A DNA stretch of 64,000 nt from Halomonas lysinitropha (GTDB lineage Bacteria > Pseudomonadota > Gammaproteobacteria > Pseudomonadales > Halomonadaceae), in contig NZ_CABVOU010000043.1 in assembly GCF_902500215.1 (NCBI RefSeq), forward strand, positions 102,951 to 166,950, read 5' to 3'. The notes beneath the pieces are model-generated. The model made no database searches. It had not been told where the DNA came from and saw only the letters and a program-made list of their open reading frames with translations. The translations under genes and the position numbers were made by a program. This document shows positions 42,047-51,371 of the stretch, piece by piece. Position 1 is the first letter of the stretch. The number at the start of each line of letters is the position of its first letter.

Positions 42047-42098
42047 CAGCCCCCGCTATCTGCGATCCAGGGCCCGATGCTCCCAAGGATTCTCACGA

Positions 42099-42554
42099 TC
42101 AGAAGAAGCGCCCACCGGAGGCGATGGCCACAGTGGCCAGGCCCAGGATCAGGTTGATACCGATCAGCCGGCGGATCTGCCCCAGCTGCTGACCGCCCGC
42201 GGCCCAGTTCTCACTGGCAACGGCTCGGCCCAGGCGAGGGTAGGGGGCGAACCAGATGTGCAGGAAGATGGCCATCATCGCCAACCCCGATACCAGCATC
42301 AGGTGGACATGGAAGCTGGCACCGGCCATGCTACCGAAGACGCCGAAGAGCATCCACAGCCCTGTCGCCAGCAGCACAACCACCGCGGCCCAGACCCAGG
42401 GAAAGAACCGCTGAAATACGTGGTACCAGAGCGTCAGGCGCTGGGGAGGCTCCAGCAGTTCTCCTGCCACCGGCCGCAGGATCATCCAGGCGAAGAACAT
42501 GCCGCCGACCCAGATCACGGCGGCCAGGACATGCAGGGTGATGGCAAGGGACAT
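42099..42554 (-). CDS. CopD-like integral membrane protein
   Basis: A 151-residue protein with four predicted membrane helices. The opening MSLAITLHVLAAVIWVGGMFFAWMILRP is typical of CopD/DUF2269-like proteins, where His and Trp in LHVLAAVIWVGG are conserved; HVHLML and FLHIWFAPYPRL supply further histidines. Related proteins are linked to copper uptake or haem-type electron transfer, but no copper gene lies nearby and I would not assign a substrate. It is followed at higher coordinates by the yqjK-like gene on the same strand with about 22 bases between them, so it could be the last gene of that cluster. Confidence 0.78.
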   Translation of the reverse strand: MSLAITLHVLAAVIWVGGMFFAWMILRPVAGELLEPPQRLTLWYHVFQRFFPWVWAAVVVLLATGLWMLFGVFGSMAGASFHVHLMLVSGLAMMAIFLHIWFAPYPRLGRAVASENWAAGGQQLGQIRRLIGINLILGLATVAIASGGRFF

Positions 42555-42575
42555 GGCAAAGTTCCTTTGGGCGGC

Positions 42576-42854
42576 TCAGCGCAGTAGTCGACGTGCCCGC
42601 TTGACGATCAGTGCGCCGGTGGTCAGACGGCCCGCCAGGCGTGCAACGCCGCCGGGGCGCCGCGCTCCGTGGTAAAGCATCATGCCGCCGGCAATCAGCA
42701 GCGGTACCTTGAAACGCACCAGCAGGTTCCAACCCTGGTCGAGGGAACGGCCCGCCGATTGCCAGCGGCTGGTAGCCACCAGCAGGTCCACGCGCTGCTG
42801 CTCGATGGCGTGTTCCAGCTCGGCCTTGCGGGCCTGACGGTCAGCGCGATTCAC
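42576..42854 (-). CDS. YqjK-like protein
   Basis: A 92-residue basic protein. The opening RADRQARKAELEHAIEQQRVDL is a charged helix, then RSLDQGWNLLVRFKVPLLIAGGMMLYHG suggests one membrane-associated helix, and the end is arginine-rich. The pattern (ERRKAQL-like start, QQR.DL, D.GWN.L) matches E. coli YqjK, which sits in the same order after YqjD and YqjE. The GTG at 42854 overlaps the YqjE stop and has GGAG about 7 bases upstream; an ATG at 42875 would overlap YqjE by 35 bases and lacks a good site. Its role is unknown. Confidence 0.75.
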   Translation of the reverse strand: MNRADRQARKAELEHAIEQQRVDLLVATSRWQSAGRSLDQGWNLLVRFKVPLLIAGGMMLYHGARRPGGVARLAGRLTTGALIVKRARRLLR

Positions 42855-43236
42855 GCGATGTCTCCACCAGCTCATGGTCGCTTGCCAGGTGGCGCAGGGT
42901 GCCGGCCAGCAGGGTGCGGCGGCGTGCCAGCTGCATGACTCTCAGGGCGAGCAGGCCACCGCTGCCCAGCAGTACCAGGGCACTGACCCCGATGGCGGCC
43001 AGACGATGGGTCTCCCAGAAGGCGACGATCACCAGGGTAGTGAGAACGCCGAGGCCCAACAGCAGCAGAATGAGGCTTAACCCGGCCAGCAGCAGCATGC
43101 CCACCAGCCGGGCGCGTTCCTCTTCGAGCTCTAGCACGGCGAGGCGCAAGCGCGTCTCGCCGATGGCGAGCAGGCTGCCGAGCAGCCGCTTGCCGGCAAT
43201 GAGCAGGCGCTGAGCCGGTCCCTGGCTCGCGGACAT
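42841..43236 (-). CDS. YqjE-like phage-holin-family membrane protein
   Basis: A 131-residue protein with a charged N-terminal helix (RLRLAVLELEEERARLVGM) and two membrane helices (LLLAGLSLILLLLGLGVLTTLVIVAF and LAAIGVSALVLLGSGGLLAL). This is the YqjE / putative Actinobacterial holin-X arrangement; despite the family name it is a chromosomal membrane protein, not evidence of a prophage. Its ATG shares one base with the yqjD-like stop (TGATG at 43234-43238) and its end overlaps the yqjK-like gene. The three genes form a coupled operon. Confidence 0.82.
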   Translation of the reverse strand: MSASQGPAQRLLIAGKRLLGSLLAIGETRLRLAVLELEEERARLVGMLLLAGLSLILLLLGLGVLTTLVIVAFWETHRLAAIGVSALVLLGSGGLLALRVMQLARRRTLLAGTLRHLASDHELVETSRESR

Positions 43237-43568
43237 CAGCGCCGCCCGATGAGCATGCCGATGACAACCCCTACACCGGCGCCGATGCCGATGCTCGTCC
43301 AGGGATTGTCGTGGACATAGCGGTCGCAGGCATCGGCCTGCTGGGTGACACTGTCGCGAGCCTCGTCGTAGATGCGCTCTCCGCGAGTCTCGAGTCGCTC
43401 CCGGGTATCCTTCAGGCGCTTCTCGGCGCGCTCGCGCAGCTCCTTGATGTTGCTGCGGGAATCATCGGCGGTGGCGTTGACCAGTTCCTCGATGGTCTGG
43501 GTGAGCTGGTTAAGGTCTTCCCTGAGCTGTTGAGTAGATTCGCTGGTGCGGGGGGCATGACTGGCCAT
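43236..43568 (-). CDS. DUF883 family (YqjD/ElaB) tail-anchored protein
   Basis: A 110-residue protein. A long amphipathic helix rich in Glu, Arg and Lys (about residues 10-85) is followed by the family end DRYVHDNPWTSIGIGAGVGVVIGMLIGRR, a C-terminal membrane anchor. E. coli YqjD and ElaB are tail-anchored inner-membrane proteins that bind stationary-phase ribosomes; the same role is possible here but not shown. It is the first gene of the yqjD-yqjE-yqjK-like operon and lies downstream of the pldA-like gene's hairpin. Confidence 0.88.
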   Translation of the reverse strand: MASHAPRTSESTQQLREDLNQLTQTIEELVNATADDSRSNIKELRERAEKRLKDTRERLETRGERIYDEARDSVTQQADACDRYVHDNPWTSIGIGAGVGVVIGMLIGRR

Positions 43569-43640
43569 GGGAGTCTTCCTGTGACGGTACGTGAGAGTTT
43601 CAGCATAACAGTCGGCGACGCGAGTTCAACGTATTCGACC

Positions 43641-43660
43641 CTGACCCAGATCAGGGTCAG
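43641..43660 (-). terminator. Hairpin at the end of the phospholipase gene
   Basis: CTGACCC (43641-43647) and GGGTCAG (43654-43660) form a 7-base-pair stem with a 6-base loop that covers the stop codon of the phospholipase gene. There is no T-run, so this is a weak terminator candidate. Confidence 0.35.
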
Positions 43661-44700
43661 CGCTCCAGAACGCCGCCGGAAAACAGCGGATTGATGCTGA
43701 ATCCCAGGCTCAGGCGATGACTGCGCTGGTCGTAGTCGATCAGGCTTTCGCCGTAACCATAATAGTACTGCACATGGCCGCGGATGCTGTTGAACAAGGG
43801 CCAGGAGTAGTCCACCTGTGTGCCCATATGGTTGTCGCTGGGTTTGCCCCGCAGCATCAGGCTGAGTTCGTTGTCGCCATTGAGCCGATGCGCCAGGGTA
43901 ATGTCGCCGTAGCCGAGGTACCGGTGGATATCGGGATTGTCATCCTCATCCTCGGACTCCGGGATGCGCCAGTGCGGGGCCAGGGTCAGGGCCCAATCGT
44001 CGTTGACGATGGTGGACTCGAGGATCAGCCTGTTCCAGCTGCGCGACAGCGGGTCGGAGCGACCATTGGACTGGTGGCTGAATCCCAGGCGATTATTGAT
44101 ATTGGTCCAGCCGAGCAGCGACATGTTGTTCTCGAAGTCGATGAAGACTTCCGGCTCGTAGTTAGTCTCGCGAAAGGGCGAGGAGGCATCCGTGTTGAAG
44201 GCCTGCCACCAGCTGCGCTGGGTGTAGGCGAAGTACAGGTCGCCGCCGTAGTCGCCGAAGAGGTCATCGACCAGGTTGAATTTGGCGCTGAACTGGAACT
44301 TCATCTCCGCCCGATCAGGCTTGTTGCGATCAGTGATGGCGAGAAAGGCCTCGTCGTTCGGGCCGGTGTTGTAGCTCACCGGGAACCAGTAGTTACGTCG
44401 GTGGGTGGTGATGGCGAAGGGGTTCTGTGCCGACTCGCGTTCGAACTGACGTCGATCGTTCACTCCCTCATCGAGGGCCTGTTCGGCACGTCGCTCGATG
44501 CTGGGCGCCTCTTGAGCGCTTTTGCCATCGGCGTCGGCCAGTTGTCGACGCAACTCCCCCATCTCTTCCTGCAGGGCCGCCAGACGGGCCTCGATGGCCG
44601 CGCGTTCGGCTTCACTTATCGGCTCGGCGGCCATGGCAGTTGCATTCAAAAACGCCATGGTCATGGCGGTAGCGAGAAGGGGGAGTCGGGCAGACATCAT
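43657..44700 (-). CDS. pldA: Outer-membrane phospholipase A (OMPLA)
   Basis: A 347-residue protein with signal peptide MMSARLPLLATAMTMAFLNATAMA, an N-terminal coiled-coil stretch (EAERAAIEARLAALQEEMGELRRQLAD) and a phospholipase A1 barrel. The catalytic motif GFSHQSNGRSDPLSRSWNR is intact, with His at about 209 and Ser at 211, equivalent to His142/Ser144 of E. coli OMPLA, and the Asn of SWNR. The end SLGFSINPLFSGGVLER closes the barrel with a near-terminal aromatic. It hydrolyses phospholipids in the outer leaflet after envelope damage and is calcium-dependent in the family. The coiled-coil extension before the barrel is additional to E. coli PldA. An earlier in-frame start at 44850 lacks a signal peptide. 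Confidence 0.9.
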   Translation of the reverse strand: MMSARLPLLATAMTMAFLNATAMAAEPISEAERAAIEARLAALQEEMGELRRQLADADGKSAQEAPSIERRAEQALDEGVNDRRQFERESAQNPFAITTHRRNYWFPVSYNTGPNDEAFLAITDRNKPDRAEMKFQFSAKFNLVDDLFGDYGGDLYFAYTQRSWWQAFNTDASSPFRETNYEPEVFIDFENNMSLLGWTNINNRLGFSHQSNGRSDPLSRSWNRLILESTIVNDDWALTLAPHWRIPESEDEDDNPDIHRYLGYGDITLAHRLNGDNELSLMLRGKPSDNHMGTQVDYSWPLFNSIRGHVQYYYGYGESLIDYDQRSHRLSLGFSINPLFSGGVLER

Positions 44701-44849
44701 GGTCAGATACCTGGTGGAGAATCGAAACAGCGTCTTTATCACGCCAGTATGACACGTCAAGGGTATTGCCGTGCCGGCAGGGCGCCATTGCCTTGCCGCC
44801 CCGGCAGGTCGAGAATCAAGCACACGTTCATTGTAACCGAGGCCGCTCA

Positions 44850-47800
44850 TTGAATGCCCATTTACCTTACTGTCATCGTTGTCTTGCCTTCCGGCCCGCC
44901 TTGAAACTCACTCTCCTGTGCTGGCTGGGATGGCTGGTGATTGCGATGCCTGCGCTGGCTCAGGACGTCGTACCTCAACCGGAGCCCTCCCAGGTTCTGC
45001 CCTCACGCGAAGAGATCGAATTGCGGCTGGAGGAGCGCCAGCCGGCCGAGGGTGCGACGGCCAGTGACGCGGTACAGCGCGATATCGAGGCATTGAGTGC
45101 GGCCCTCGAGGCGCTTCAGCGGCTGGCGTCGGTCAGGGAGGAGTTGTCCCGCCTCGAGGCGCGCGTCGAGGAGGCGCCCGAGGAGCTCGACCGCGTGCAG
45201 CGGGAGCTGCGCCGGATGGAGCGGACGGACCCGCAGGAGAACCTCGACGAACTGGAGACCCTCTCCCTCGAGGCCCTGGAGGAGCGCCGTCAGGAGGCCC
45301 AGGAGGCGCTGTCGAGCTCCCAGAATCGCCTGGCCGAAGTTTCGGCGCGGTTGCTGAGTGCCCAGACGCTTCCGGAACGGGCCCAGCAGGCCATTGGCGA
45401 GGCCATGCAGAAAGCCGAGGAGAGTCGACGTCGGTTGGAGGAACTTGCCGATGGCCAGGTGGCCGAGGATGATCCACGGCGCTGGCAACTTCGCATCGAG
45501 CGGGAACTGGCCGAGCAGACCCTGCTGCTTCATCAGCGTGAACTGGCCACCAATACCCGCCTGCGAGAGCTGGACCAGGAATATCGCGACCTTCTTGAAC
45601 GCCAGGTGGCCAGCCAGGAGACTCGGCTGACCATCCTCCAGGGCATCATCGACAGCCGCCGACGCGAGGAGTCCGTGCAGGCCATCGCTGAGGCGGTCAG
45701 CGACGAGGGGGATGGGGTCATCGGACACCCGGTGGTACGCCAGGCACGGGAGATCAACCATTCCTTGAGTCTGGAGCTGCTGCGTGCCACCGAGCGGGCC
45801 AACAGTCTGGCTCGGGAAGGCCTCGAGGTACGTCGCCAGTTCGACCGGGTACGTCAGCTGCAGAGCAGCCTCAACGAACAGATCGATGCCATTCGCGGCA
45901 GCATCCTGCTGGCACGCATCCTGCGCGAGCAGCGCCAGACGCTGCCGCGGGTAGATGTGCAGCGCGGCCTGAAGGATGAGATCGCCGATCTGCGGCTCAA
46001 GCAGTTCGATCTTGGACGCCAGCTCGACCAGCTACGCGAAGGTGAAAAGCTGGCACGTCGACGGATCGAGGAGGCCGATGCCGAGGCTTCGCCCGCCCTG
46101 ATCGATTCGCTGCTCAACCTCTACCAGGCCCGTCGCGAGCTGGTGAACCAGCTGGAGCAGGCCTACGGGGAGATGCTCAGTGCCGCCATCGACCTGCAGC
46201 TCAACCAGCAGCAGCTGCTGGCCACCAGCCAGGCGCTGCGTGCCACCATCGATGAACAGCTTTTCTGGATCGCCAACAACCCGCCGCTAGGGCTGGCATG
46301 GCTGGGCAACTTGCCGGAAAACCTCGCCAAGGAGTGGCGCGGGGGCGAGTGGCGCGCCGCATTGCCTGTGAACTGGCGGCTACCCGATGCCCGGGCGCTG
46401 CTCAGCCTGCCGGTGCTGCTGGTGGCCCTGGGACTGCTCGCGCTGCGGCGGACGTTGCGTACGCGACTGTCGCGCCTGCATCAGGAGGTTGGCTATCTCA
46501 AGCAGGATTCCCAGGGCCATACGCCCCTGGCGATGGCGCTCAATGCCTTGCTGGCCTTTCCTGGCCCGCTGTGCCTGCTGTCTGCGGCCCTGGCCCTGCT
46601 GGCGGGCTACGACGGGGTGGCGCGGGGTTTCGGGCATGCGCTGCTGCATCTGGCCCTGGCCTGGGCCGTGATTGCCTGGGCACGCAACCTGCTGTTTCAG
46701 GGCGGGGTGGCCACGCGCCACTTTTCCTGGCCGCAAGGCTATGCCGCGGCCCTGCGCTGGTGGCTGTTGTGGCTGGGGGTGGCCCTGGTGCCGGTGCTGT
46801 TGATCGGCCCTCTGGCCAGGGGGGCGTCGATCGAGCTGATCCAGCGGCCGCTGGCCCTGGGCCTGCTGCTGGTTGGCCTGCTGGCCATGAGCCTGGTGCT
46901 GGCCAGGCTGATCCTGGCCCATGTGCCCTTCTTCGGGATCAAGCTGTTCCGGTTGGTGCTGGGTCTGGCCATCGCGATGGTCCCGCTGGTGCTGGCCGGA
47001 CTGATCATCTATGGCTACGAGTATACGGCCCTCAGCTTGCTGGGACGCTTCGTGATCACCCTCTACCTGCTGGGCCTGTGGGTCCTGGTGGAAGCCACGG
47101 TGATCCGTGGCCTGGCGGTGGCGGCCCGTCGACTGGCCTTTCGTCGGGCCCTGGCGCGGCAAAAGGCCCATGCCCAGGAGGGCGCCGAAGGTAGTCTGGA
47201 GGTGGTCGAGGAGCCCCCCCTGGACATGGAGCAGGTCAATCACCAGTCGCTGCGCCTCTCCAAGTTGATCCTGCTGATCGGTTTTCTCCTGGTGCTCTAT
47301 CTGGTGTGGTCCGACCTGCTCTCCGTCTTCAGCTACCTGGAAAGGGTCACTCTGCTCGAGCCCGGCGAGGGCCAGACGGTCGCCAGCATGCTCTCGGTGG
47401 CCGACATCATCACGGCGCTGCTGCTGGTGGTGCTGACCATGATGATGGCGCGTAACCTGCCGGGCCTGCTCGAGGTCATGGTGCTCTCACGCCTGGAGCT
47501 CAAGCAGGGCAGTGCCTATGCCATCAGTTCGCTGCTCGCCTACACCATCGTCGGCGGCGGGGTGGTGGCTGCACTGGGGACCTTGGGGGTCTCCTGGGGC
47601 AAGCTGCAGTGGCTGGTCGCGGCCTTGGGCGTGGGGCTGGGCTTCGGCCTGCAGGAGATATTTGCCAATTTCGTCTCGGGGCTGATCATCCTCTTCGAGC
47701 GGCCGGTGCGCATCGGCGACACCATCACGCTGGGGAACCTCACCGGCACGGTGAGCAAGATCCGCATTCGTGCCACCACGGTGACCGATTTCGACCGCAA

Positions 47801-48296
47801 GGAGATCATCATCCCCAACAAGACCTTCATCACCGACCAGTTGATCAACTGGTCACTCTCCGACACAGTCACGCGGGTGGTGCTCAACTACGGGGTCGCC
47901 TACGGCTCGGATCATCGCCTGGTGCATCGCCTGCTGCGCCAGGCCGCGGATGAAAACCCGCGGGTGCTGGCGGAGCCCGGTCCTGAGGTATTCTTCATGA
48001 GCTACGGCGATAGCACCCTGGATTTCGAGCTGCGCGTCTTCGTCAATAGCCTGGGCGATCGGCTCTTCGCCACCGACGAGATCAACTGCCGGATCGGGGA
48101 GCTGTTCGCCGAGCACGGCCTCGATATCGCCTTCAACCAGCTGGATGTCTGGCTGCACCGTCCCGGCGAGGCAAGCCGCGTCCAGAGTGTTACCCCCGGC
48201 CCGGTGATTCCCCCCGAGCATCCCGCGCCCGGCGCCGGTGGTGACCCGGGCGATTTCGATGGTGGTGACGCTGGCGGGGGCGACGCCGGACGTTAA
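44850..48296 (+). CDS. MscK/KefA-like mechanosensitive channel
   Basis: A protein of about 1148 residues, close to E. coli MscK (1120). Signal-like segment LKLTLLCWLGWLVIAMPALAQ is followed by a long periplasmic coiled-coil domain (to about residue 480), then about eleven membrane helices and the MscS core. The pore helix is GKLQWLVAALGVGLGFGLQEIFANFVSGLIILFERPVRIGD, a textbook MscS TM3. The cytoplasmic beta domain follows (GTVSKIRIRATTVTDFDRKEIIIPN). No ATG suits the start; TTG at 44850 has GAGG at 44839-44842 and 7-base spacing, and an earlier ATG at 44766 would add 28 residues. The channel releases solutes on hypo-osmotic shock, a plausible need in a halophile. It is divergent from pldA. 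Confidence 0.88.
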   Translation: MNAHLPYCHRCLAFRPALKLTLLCWLGWLVIAMPALAQDVVPQPEPSQVLPSREEIELRLEERQPAEGATASDAVQRDIEALSAALEALQRLASVREELSRLEARVEEAPEELDRVQRELRRMERTDPQENLDELETLSLEALEERRQEAQEALSSSQNRLAEVSARLLSAQTLPERAQQAIGEAMQKAEESRRRLEELADGQVAEDDPRRWQLRIERELAEQTLLLHQRELATNTRLRELDQEYRDLLERQVASQETRLTILQGIIDSRRREESVQAIAEAVSDEGDGVIGHPVVRQAREINHSLSLELLRATERANSLAREGLEVRRQFDRVRQLQSSLNEQIDAIRGSILLARILREQRQTLPRVDVQRGLKDEIADLRLKQFDLGRQLDQLREGEKLARRRIEEADAEASPALIDSLLNLYQARRELVNQLEQAYGEMLSAAIDLQLNQQQLLATSQALRATIDEQLFWIANNPPLGLAWLGNLPENLAKEWRGGEWRAALPVNWRLPDARALLSLPVLLVALGLLALRRTLRTRLSRLHQEVGYLKQDSQGHTPLAMALNALLAFPGPLCLLSAALALLAGYDGVARGFGHALLHLALAWAVIAWARNLLFQGGVATRHFSWPQGYAAALRWWLLWLGVALVPVLLIGPLARGASIELIQRPLALGLLLVGLLAMSLVLARLILAHVPFFGIKLFRLVLGLAIAMVPLVLAGLIIYGYEYTALSLLGRFVITLYLLGLWVLVEATVIRGLAVAARRLAFRRALARQKAHAQEGAEGSLEVVEEPPLDMEQVNHQSLRLSKLILLIGFLLVLYLVWSDLLSVFSYLERVTLLEPGEGQTVASMLSVADIITALLLVVLTMMMARNLPGLLEVMVLSRLELKQGSAYAISSLLAYTIVGGGVVAALGTLGVSWGKLQWLVAALGVGLGFGLQEIFANFVSGLIILFERPVRIGDTITLGNLTGTVSKIRIRATTVTDFDRKEIIIPNKTFITDQLINWSLSDTVTRVVLNYGVAYGSDHRLVHRLLRQAADENPRVLAEPGPEVFFMSYGDSTLDFELRVFVNSLGDRLFATDEINCRIGELFAEHGLDIAFNQLDVWLHRPGEASRVQSVTPGPVIPPEHPAPGAGGDPGDFDGGDAGGGDAGR

Positions 48297-48344
48297 GCGG
48301 GAAGCCTCGGGAATGGAGGGGCCGCGCGACGGTGGGTGGTGATA

Positions 48345-49109
48345 TCAGCGTTTTATGGCGTAGATCAGGTACTCACGGTTGCCGTCACCGCCAAGCAAGG
48401 GGCTCGGCTGCCAGTGCAGGACCTCGAAACCGAGCCCGTTGCAGCAGTCGCGAAGGCGCGTTTCCACCTCGCTGTAGCGACTGGGGTCGGTCACCAGGCC
48501 ACGGGCATTGACGCCGTCCGGGCCGAGCTCGAACTGCGGCTTGACCAGGCTCAGTAGCTCGCCGCCTGTCGGCATCAAGGCCGCGAGGTCGGGCAGGATC
48601 AGGGTCTGGGAGATAAAGGAAACATCCATCACGACCAGGTCTGGGCCGCCGGTCGCCAGGGCATCGAAAGCCCTCCGCAGCCGGGGGTCGCCCGCCATGG
48701 CGCGTGCGTTGAGCCCTTCCAGGCAAGTCACGCGGGAATCGTCGCGCAGCGCCGGGTCAAGTTGGGCATGGCCGACGTCTACGCCGATCACATGGTGGGC
48801 ACCAGCGCGCAGGGCGCAGTCGGTGAAGCCGCCGGTGGACTGGCCGACATCGAGTATCAGCTTGCCGGAAAGATCCAGGCCGAGTGTTTCGATAAGCGCT
48901 GCCAGCTTGAGTCCCGCCCGTGACACGTAGCGCTCCTCGGGATCGTCATCCACCTCAAGACGCGTCGTCTCGGGTAGCTTCTCGCCAGGCTTCCTCAATG
49001 CCGTGCCGCCATCGGCCAGACGTACGCGGCCGTGGCGGATCAGCCGCTGGGCACGGGTGCGCGAGCGGGCCAGGCCCTGGGTGACGAGCAGTTGGTCGAG
49101 TCGCGGCAT
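48345..49109 (-). CDS. TlyA family rRNA 2'-O-methyltransferase / S4 domain protein
   Basis: A 254-residue protein with an N-terminal S4 RNA-binding domain (MPRLDQLLVTQGLARSRTRAQRLI ... GRVRLADG) and an FtsJ-like methyltransferase domain: YVSRAGLKL, LDVGQSTGGFTDCALRAGA (SAM motif), VVMDVSFIS and LVKPQFELG. The K-D-K-E catalytic tetrad of 2'-O-methyltransferases appears present (Lys in RAGLKL, Asp in VMDVSF, Lys in LVKPQF, Glu in NREYL). In actinobacteria TlyA methylates 16S/23S rRNA; the proteobacterial target is less clear. It lies 6 bases downstream of the large unknown gene on the same strand. Confidence 0.87.
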   Translation of the reverse strand: MPRLDQLLVTQGLARSRTRAQRLIRHGRVRLADGGTALRKPGEKLPETTRLEVDDDPEERYVSRAGLKLAALIETLGLDLSGKLILDVGQSTGGFTDCALRAGAHHVIGVDVGHAQLDPALRDDSRVTCLEGLNARAMAGDPRLRRAFDALATGGPDLVVMDVSFISQTLILPDLAALMPTGGELLSLVKPQFELGPDGVNARGLVTDPSRYSEVETRLRDCCNGLGFEVLHWQPSPLLGGDGNREYLIYAIKR

Positions 49110-49115
49110 TACCTT

Positions 49116-51152
49116 CTACGGCCCTTTATCGGCTTGCAGGTCCTGGGGCGGGAGGCGGTCGGCCCCCCAACTGCGGTGGATATAACCGGTCACTCGATCG
49201 AGCTCTTCCTGGGTGATCCTGGCGAGCTCCCCTCGCTCCAGCGGGTCATAGTGGAAGATATAGAGCCTCGAGGCGAACTGCTCGAAGGGCAGCGAGGATT
49301 CACCGAAACGCTCGCCGTGACCGGCGGTGCTCACCTCGATACCGTCGCCCCAGTCCTGGCCGCTGTCGTTGTTGGGATTGTAGAAGTAGACACGCATGGT
49401 ATCGCCGGGGTCGAGTGTGACGCGCAGCATCGTGATGGCATGCCAGCCGATGAAGCGGGCCACACTGTCGGTCACGGCGATGCCCGCCGGCTGGGGATGA
49501 ATCAGCGGCTGGTTGCCATTGTAGTAGGGGTGATAGCTGGCATAGAAGTGGCGCAGGAAGTCGTCCAGTTCGTGAAGTTGGCCGGTGGCTACGTCGACGT
49601 TGATGCGAAAGCCGCGACCCGACCACCAGCCGTGGAATTCCGGATTGACCCAGCGATGAGGGTCACCCTCACGTTCGATGCAGCGCCGGCCCATCTCGGC
49701 GTAGATACGGTCCAGGTGTGGCACCACGATCAACGATACCGGGTCGAGGTCCATGGGCATGTTCTGGGCCACACCGCCACGACTCTCCATCGAAGAGATC
49801 GGCTGGCCTTCGAAATGCATGATGATCTCGTCGTCGCGGGCCGCCCAGGTCACCATCTGCAGCAGGTAGTCCGGGTCGTTGTAGGCCCACATGGAGAGTG
49901 CGCGGGCGGACTGACAGGTCGGGTTGTTGCCCTGTCCCACGCCCAACGGCAGGCCGAGCATGCACAGCACCCCCTCCAGCAGCCGGGCCCGTGGAGAGGT
50001 GCTGTCGCCGTAGGCCAGGTTGAGCCTCGTCTCCGACCAGTCCGAGAGCCTCAGCCCCAGTTGGCGCCACATCGCCGGAGCCACGGGCGGCTGATAGAGG
50101 ATGCCGCGCTCGAGCATCAACGCCAGGCCGTAGACCGCCTGGGGTGTAGTGGGATACACCGCACCGCGAATCAGGGCGTGGACCAGTTCGCGATAACACA
50201 GCAGACAGTCCCGCCCGGTGGACGATAGTCCCAGTGCCTCGGCCAGCAGGTGGTCACCGTGGTCGAGGAGATAGCGCAACAGGACAGCGTGATAGGGCGA
50301 GACCAGGCTGGTGTCGTGCATGGCCCTGGCGAAGCCGGTTGCCTCGTACTGCAGGGCGCCGCTGTCCATGCTCGACAGGCGCTCGCGGTAGGTGTCGATG
50401 CCGGGGTCTTCGCGACACGCATGGGTGGGCCCATACAGAGAACTGACCAGGCGGTCGGCGCCATGGCCGCTGGTTCCCAGGTCAATCTCCGGATTGGCCT
50501 GGCAGACAGCGATCTGGGTGATCATCTGCTTGATCGTATCGACCTGGATCGGACGCTGCTGCAGGATTCGCCAGATCTCGTCGATCAGGCGATCGATGAC
50601 ATGCTCATAGCCGATGCGTTCGGCCAGGTGGTGGAACAGGTGGCGGGGAACCTGTGCCAGACGCCCCTGGGTTTCTCGCTCGGCCTCGGTAGGGGCGCCG
50701 AAGAGTAGCCAGAGGTTGAGCGCCATCACCTGGGTCAGGTAATGGTGGGCCTGCTCCTCGGAAAGCAAGGGATGGAGATACACCCCCTTGGCAACGGCGA
50801 GAATGCGCAGCTCACTGATCGCCTCGATTACCACCACATTGGGATCGGCACTCTTCAACGCGTGGGTGGTGAGCGACGGCACCAGATATTGGGGGGTCGC
50901 CCAATCGGAGCCCAGGAAGACCCCCGCCTGCTCGAGACCCCTGGCTCGCTGCTCGACGGCTTCACAACCGCCCTCCTGCAACATGACCCGCTGGGCGGTA
51001 TCGAAGACTCTGGGAAGAATGTCCGGCTTGGCGAACACGGGTGCCTCGGCCAGCAAGGTGATGGCCTCGTCGAGCTTCTCGAGCAAACCGGTGAGTTCGC
51101 CGCTGGCCAGTGGCGTCGTACGGGCGTCTTGCATTTGTCCAGGCGTGATCAC
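49116..51152 (-). CDS. Large conserved-looking protein of unknown function
   Basis: A 678-residue soluble-looking protein with no signal peptide or membrane segment. I do not recognise a family. The N-terminal two thirds are helical. A stretch GQGNNPTCQSARALSMWAYNDPDYLLQMV (around residue 410) has a Cys followed by a helix, like the nucleophile segment of papain-fold or transglutaminase-like enzymes, and PEFHGWWSGRGFRINVD lies about 100 residues later. This is only a resemblance. The C-terminal part (MLRVTLDPGDTMRVYFYNPNNDSGQDWGDGI) is beta-rich. GTG start at 51152 is supported by AAGGAG about 6 bases upstream. It sits 6 bases before the TlyA gene, so the two are probably cotranscribed. Confidence 0.7.
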   Translation of the reverse strand: MITPGQMQDARTTPLASGELTGLLEKLDEAITLLAEAPVFAKPDILPRVFDTAQRVMLQEGGCEAVEQRARGLEQAGVFLGSDWATPQYLVPSLTTHALKSADPNVVVIEAISELRILAVAKGVYLHPLLSEEQAHHYLTQVMALNLWLLFGAPTEAERETQGRLAQVPRHLFHHLAERIGYEHVIDRLIDEIWRILQQRPIQVDTIKQMITQIAVCQANPEIDLGTSGHGADRLVSSLYGPTHACREDPGIDTYRERLSSMDSGALQYEATGFARAMHDTSLVSPYHAVLLRYLLDHGDHLLAEALGLSSTGRDCLLCYRELVHALIRGAVYPTTPQAVYGLALMLERGILYQPPVAPAMWRQLGLRLSDWSETRLNLAYGDSTSPRARLLEGVLCMLGLPLGVGQGNNPTCQSARALSMWAYNDPDYLLQMVTWAARDDEIIMHFEGQPISSMESRGGVAQNMPMDLDPVSLIVVPHLDRIYAEMGRRCIEREGDPHRWVNPEFHGWWSGRGFRINVDVATGQLHELDDFLRHFYASYHPYYNGNQPLIHPQPAGIAVTDSVARFIGWHAITMLRVTLDPGDTMRVYFYNPNNDSGQDWGDGIEVSTAGHGERFGESSLPFEQFASRLYIFHYDPLERGELARITQEELDRVTGYIHRSWGADRLPPQDLQADKGP

Positions 51153-51280
51153 GCCGACTCCTTGTCGTCAGGCTGTCAGTGTCCATGACGCCTGTACCCG
51201 CCGTAGAAATCAAGCTCTCCGATGTTCTCGAGTCGGACCGAGTTGTTGGCGCCGGCCAGTCGGATCGAGTGCCACGCCCC

Positions 51281-51309
51281 TTGTGGTCAGGACCAGGCAT
51301 TGATATAGT
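51281..51309 (+). promoter_or_regulatory. Candidate promoter for the SRP RNA gene
   Basis: TTGTGG at 51281-51286 and TATAGT at 51304-51309 have a 17-base spacer. Transcription would start near 51316, giving a leader of about 56 bases that needs processing. The leader contains GATGCC-TCA-GGCATC (51350-51364), a 6-base-pair hairpin directly before the mature 5' end. Confidence 0.45.
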
Positions 51310-51371
51310 GCGCCCCGCTCGATGACAGCTTTATCAGCGTCGGGCCAACGATGCCTCAGGCATCTTGCTGT

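Noticed and set aside
42841..43236. Phage holin-like protein as evidence of a prophage
   Set aside because: It sits in the conserved yqjD-yqjE-yqjK order of gammaproteobacterial chromosomes and no phage genes are nearby.
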